From positions 1 through 8,450 of the forward strand of contig JAGGZZ010000065.1 in the NCBI GenBank assembly GCA_021161765.1: a stretch of DNA of 8,450 nucleotides. The letters run 5' to 3'. Source of the stretch: Candidatus Methanophagales archaeon. GTDB taxonomy: Archaea > Halobacteriota > Syntropharchaeia > Alkanophagales > Methanospirareceae. Positions 6,582 through 8,450 of the stretch are shown piece by piece. How positions within the stretch are numbered: the first letter of the stretch is position 1; each line of letters opens with the position of its first letter. The position numbers and the translations under genes were made by a program. Under the pieces are notes generated by a model. It worked only from the letters and a program-made list of their open reading frames with translations, was not told where the DNA came from and did not search any database.

Positions 6582-7730
6582 TTATTTCAGTGCTACCTCT
6601 GCCTCAGTCACAACTTCTTCTTTCCCTATTACCGTGCCCTTTACATACCGTGAGATCGCCACGCCTATAAATGACAGGATAATCGCACCCAGTATGGATA
6701 AGAAAAGGTATAGATAGCCCAGAAGGTCGTCCATGGGCTCACCATTGCTTAACAAGATTATGCATTCGCTCCCACCCCATAGAATCACTCCAGAAGCAAT
6801 CACGGAGAATAATATAGCCCACTGCCTGACTATTCTTTCCTTTTCAATGAGCATATTCAGCATCTTTCCAGTTAGAGGAGCGAGTCCTGCACCCACGTAC
6901 CACCATATCGCCCCTCTGATGTAGTATACCATGCCCATCAATATAGGTTCACTTGCCTTGTGCGCTTTTGGATATTCCACGATACCTTGAGAGGTACCTG
7001 CCAAAAGGAACACAACTGCACAGATGTAAGCGACAAACGAGATTTTACCGCTGTATAACGACTGCTTCACGGTCTCAAAGAAGTCCATCATGACATTCTC
7101 ACGGCCTAATCCTTTAAGTAGCAGGTATGTCCCTATAAACCCAAAAATTAGCCCTACTGCCCAGCCTGGCTTTTCAACCAAGAAAGAAATAAATAATGCA
7201 ATAAAAATAAGACCTATGGGTGGCAAGAAAGTACGTGAAAACTTCGGGTCCTCGAATAATCGCTTTATCAGATAAAAAGTGCTTTCCAGTTGCTCACTCT
7301 GCTTCACCACTACGCGCCTCACCGAATCTATCTTCACTCGAGACCCCAGTATTGGAATAATCCATTCGTCCTCGGCACCGTCACTCACGAGAATCGCCGA
7401 TTCAACCGCGGTTTTTGACAGAACCTCTTCTAATTCTTCACCTATTTTTCTATCTGCATCTATACCCGCGTTTTTATCTCCTGCGACCAGGACGATTTCC
7501 ACACCAGCATTTTCTTCCGTTGACTTCAACTGTTCGCACAGTCTTATTGCTTCAAATATTGCATTTACATCCGAATCTTCGGGGTCTGCAAGTGCTAACT
7601 TTGTCGCCGCCGATAGACTCGCCTCTTTACCTATAATAGGCGTCTTTAACCCCGCTTTCTCACCTATGTCATTATCCCTATCTACACAAACAACAAGCGT
7701 CTTAATTTCGGACCCTACCTTTCCGTTCAT
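6582..7730 (-). CDS. DUF373 family archaeal membrane protein
   Basis: A 382-residue protein with an N-terminal cytosolic domain and a membrane domain. Residues 11-145 are an alpha/beta domain that opens TLVVCVDRDNDIG, with the family's hallmark DRDND at 17-21, and later carries SDGAEDEW (116-123) after a hydrophobic strand; both are the conserved acidic patches of DUF373. Six hydrophobic helices follow at about 168-185, 189-206, 230-250, 265-285, 303-328 and 337-360, ending in a short acidic tail. DUF373 is essentially confined to archaea and has no established function; the acidic N-terminal motifs suggest metal or nucleotide binding, which is inference. Length is usual for the family. The start is the first ATG, 32 bases after a strong TATA box, without a good Shine-Dalgarno. 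It is convergent with acs and divergent from a DUF5678-like gene, so it is probably transcribed alone. Confidence 0.88.
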   Translation of the reverse strand: MNGKVGSEIKTLVVCVDRDNDIGEKAGLKTPIIGKEASLSAATKLALADPEDSDVNAIFEAIRLCEQLKSTEENAGVEIVLVAGDKNAGIDADRKIGEELEEVLSKTAVESAILVSDGAEDEWIIPILGSRVKIDSVRRVVVKQSEQLESTFYLIKRLFEDPKFSRTFLPPIGLIFIALFISFLVEKPGWAVGLIFGFIGTYLLLKGLGRENVMMDFFETVKQSLYSGKISFVAYICAVVFLLAGTSQGIVEYPKAHKASEPILMGMVYYIRGAIWWYVGAGLAPLTGKMLNMLIEKERIVRQWAILFSVIASGVILWGGSECIILLSNGEPMDDLLGYLYLFLSILGAIILSFIGVAISRYVKGTVIGKEEVVTEAEVALK

Positions 7731-7755
7731 CTTTTATAAGTTCTATTTCTCACTT

Positions 7756-7767
7756 TAATATATAAAC
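7756..7767 (-). promoter_or_regulatory. TATA box of the DUF373 gene
   Basis: On the minus strand the sequence reads GAAAGTTTATATATTAAAG. The central TTTATATATTA is a strong archaeal TATA box, and the purine-rich GAAAG just before it fits a TFB-recognition element. The box centre is about 32 bases upstream of the ATG at 7730, which predicts a leader of only a few bases. Confidence 0.6.
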
Positions 7768-7801
7768 TTTCTTTCTTATCAAAACAAGAAAATAAATTAT
7801 T

Positions 7802-7875
7802 GACACAGATTAACGCAGATTAACACAGATGATAAAAATCAATAAAACTAAAATAAATCTGCGTAAATCAGTGTC
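7802..7875. repeat. Inverted repeat built on a 10-bp tandem motif (ACRCAGATTA)
   Basis: The left arm 7802-7822 and the reverse complement of 7855-7875 agree at 18 of 21 positions, leaving a 32-base A-rich loop. The left side also holds three tandem 10-base units: ACACAGATTA (7803-7812), ACGCAGATTA (7813-7822) and ACACAGATGA (7823-7832). This CACAGATTAACRCAGAT family is familiar to me as a dispersed intergenic repeat in many environmental genomes, again from memory. It lies between the divergent DUF373 and DUF5678-like genes, and its right end abuts the putative TATA element of the latter. Confidence 0.7.
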
Positions 7876-7883
7876 TTAAATAG
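7876..7883 (+). promoter_or_regulatory. Possible TATA element of the DUF5678-like gene
   Basis: TTAAATAG is centred about 28 bases upstream of the ATG at 7907, the spacing expected for a leaderless archaeal message. It begins immediately after the right arm of the inverted repeat, so the repeat sits where a regulator or the TFB-recognition element would be. A purine-rich GAAGGAAG (7883-7890) is too far from the ATG to act as a normal ribosome site. Confidence 0.35.
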
Positions 7884-7906
7884 AAGGAAGTTATACATTA
7901 TATACG

Positions 7907-8140
7907 ATGAAAAAACCGGAAGTAAAAAGACCGTCGGATGAAGTTTTAGCAAAGATTCATTCTTTTAGTGACAAGAAGGGGACGATTGCGGTGATTGAGC
8001 CAGAATCCGAGGAATGGTTCTCAGGAAAGACGTTGCTTGAGGCTCTTAAAAAAGCAAAAAACAAATATCCTGATAAAATCTTTTATTCCATCCGCATTGG
8101 TTCACCCTATGCCCATGAGCACAAAGGTGGGATTTTTTAG
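7907..8140 (+). CDS. Small DUF5678-like protein
   Basis: A 77-residue protein. The middle matches the DUF5678 pattern: a strand with GTIAVIEPESEEWFSGKT, a helix LLEALKKAKNKYPDK, and a strand IFYSIRIGSP (about residues 24-66). The tail ends HEHKGGIF. Function is unknown; in archaea and bacteria such genes commonly sit directly upstream of a small retropepsin-like aspartic protease gene, an arrangement I recall and which fits the sequence that follows here. The ATG is preceded by a TATA-like element but no Shine-Dalgarno. The stop (TAG, 8138-8140) falls at the same place where the protease remnant begins in another frame, so the last few residues may come from a deletion junction rather than the original gene. 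Confidence 0.65.
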   Translation: MKKPEVKRPSDEVLAKIHSFSDKKGTIAVIEPESEEWFSGKTLLEALKKAKNKYPDKIFYSIRIGSPYAHEHKGGIF

Positions 8141-8321
8141 ATTAGCCACGGGTGAGATTGTGGAGTTACCCGTGTTTTTGGGCAAGGTGATTATAAAAGA
8201 TTTTGAGGTTGAGGCATGTTTTATTCCAGGAGATTGGCTGCTTGGTATGGAATTTCTTTCCGCAGTGGGTCAAGAGCTTGTACTGAACTTTGTAGAAAGC
8301 ACTGTTAAATTAACACGATGA
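8109..8321 (+). pseudogene. C-terminal half of a retropepsin-like (clan AA) aspartic protease, catalytic half missing
   Basis: The frame from ATG 8109 (or 8115) to TGA 8319 gives about 70 residues. FRLATGEIVELPVFLGKVII, then EVEACFIPGDWLLGMEFL and LVLNFVESTVKL match the second half of single-domain aspartic proteases: the flap-side RLAnGexxE strand, the hydrophobic-hydrophobic-G (LLGMEFL) motif, and the final strand with an asparagine-phenylalanine turn. The first half, which should carry the catalytic DTG/DTGA, is absent in all frames nearby. It overlaps the DUF5678-like gene by 32 bases. A deletion that removed the intergenic junction and the DTG-encoding half explains both the overlap and the missing residues. 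An expressed non-catalytic fragment cannot be excluded. Confidence 0.6.
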
Positions 8322-8380
8322 GATTGTCAAGGGAAAGGCATTTTGGGATTGCGGTGGAGGAAGCGGTGATAGAGAAGTAG
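8318..8380 (+). CDS. Possible very short ORF overlapping the protease remnant by ATGA
   Basis: ATG 8318 overlaps the TGA of the protease remnant as ATGA, the classic coupled arrangement, and encodes 20 residues (MRLSRERHFGIAVEEAVIEK) ending at TAG 8378. The peptide looks like the amphipathic start of a larger protein rather than a complete one. No continuation was found in the following 70 bases. It may be the truncated start of a third gene of the module, or chance. Confidence 0.2.
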   Translation: MRLSRERHFGIAVEEAVIEK

Positions 8381-8420
8381 AAGCAAGAAATCCCAATGAC
8401 AATAAATAAGCCCTTACATG

Positions 8421-8448
8421 GCTTGCGGGGTCGTGGGGCAAGCCCCAC
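8421..8448. repeat. G/C-rich segment with two competing hairpins at the window end
   Basis: GTGGGGC (8433-8439) is followed after two bases by its complement GCCCCAC (8442-8448), realistically a six-pair stem with a four-base loop. Alternatively GCTTGC (8421-8426) pairs with GCAAGC (8438-8443). The two use overlapping bases. This is much richer in G+C than the flanking sequence and could be a terminator or the edge of a repeat or mobile element lying outside the window. Confidence 0.4.
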
Positions 8449-8450
8449 AA

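Noticed and set aside
7279..7758. 159-codon plus-strand open frame opposite the DUF373 gene
   Set aside because: It is a serine/threonine-rich shadow of the conserved N-terminal DUF373 domain and crosses that gene's promoter.
7803..7832. Possible CRISPR array
   Set aside because: The units are only 10 bases long and directly adjacent, with no spacers.

Overview
The window looks like a piece of an anaerobic archaeal chromosome, probably a euryarchaeote of the methanogen, ANME or Archaeoglobus-like kind; the lineage is an inference. The support is a six-helix DUF373 membrane protein (an archaeal family), start codons that mostly lack a convincing Shine-Dalgarno site but have TATA-like boxes about 25-45 bases upstream, and a corrinoid-activator-like protein beside an acetyl-CoA synthetase. 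No rRNA, tRNA or CRISPR array is visible.

Left part (1-1927): an A+T-rich divergent pair. A DNA methyltransferase (minus strand, running off the left edge) faces a small protein with a zinc ribbon and a DUF4145 (HEPN-like) domain. They share a promoter region of about 77 bp with a near-palindromic TATA element. The pairing suggests DNA modification or defence and possible horizontal acquisition.

Scar region (1928-2789): no intact gene. It contains a relic of a widespread dispersed repeat, a 45-codon minus-strand fragment, and the collapsed remains of a PLP-dependent Cys/Met-metabolism enzyme (methionine gamma-lyase/cystathionine gamma-synthase family). That pseudogene lacks its N-terminal half and about 100 internal residues, and carries an in-frame TAG. 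It is followed by a cUUCGg-loop hairpin and a 10-bp palindrome.

Metabolic core (2790-6486): a [2Fe-2S]/ASKHA protein related to reductive activators of corrinoid proteins (minus) is divergent from a full-length AMP-forming acetyl-CoA synthetase (plus). Together they fit acetate and corrinoid-dependent methyl metabolism, with acetate activated to acetyl-CoA and Co(II) corrinoids re-reduced for methyl transfer. The functional link is inferred from adjacency only.

Right part (6487-8450): Acs converges on the DUF373 gene, and between them lie two interleaved inverted repeats that cannot both form complete hairpins. Upstream of the DUF373 gene is a good TATA box, then an inverted repeat built on a 10-bp tandem motif, then a small DUF5678-like gene. 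That gene overlaps, in another frame, the C-terminal half of a retropepsin-like aspartic protease whose catalytic DTG half is missing. The window ends in a G/C-rich segment with competing hairpins. No clearly new system is demonstrated; the methyltransferase/DUF4145 pair and the interleaved repeats are the best leads.
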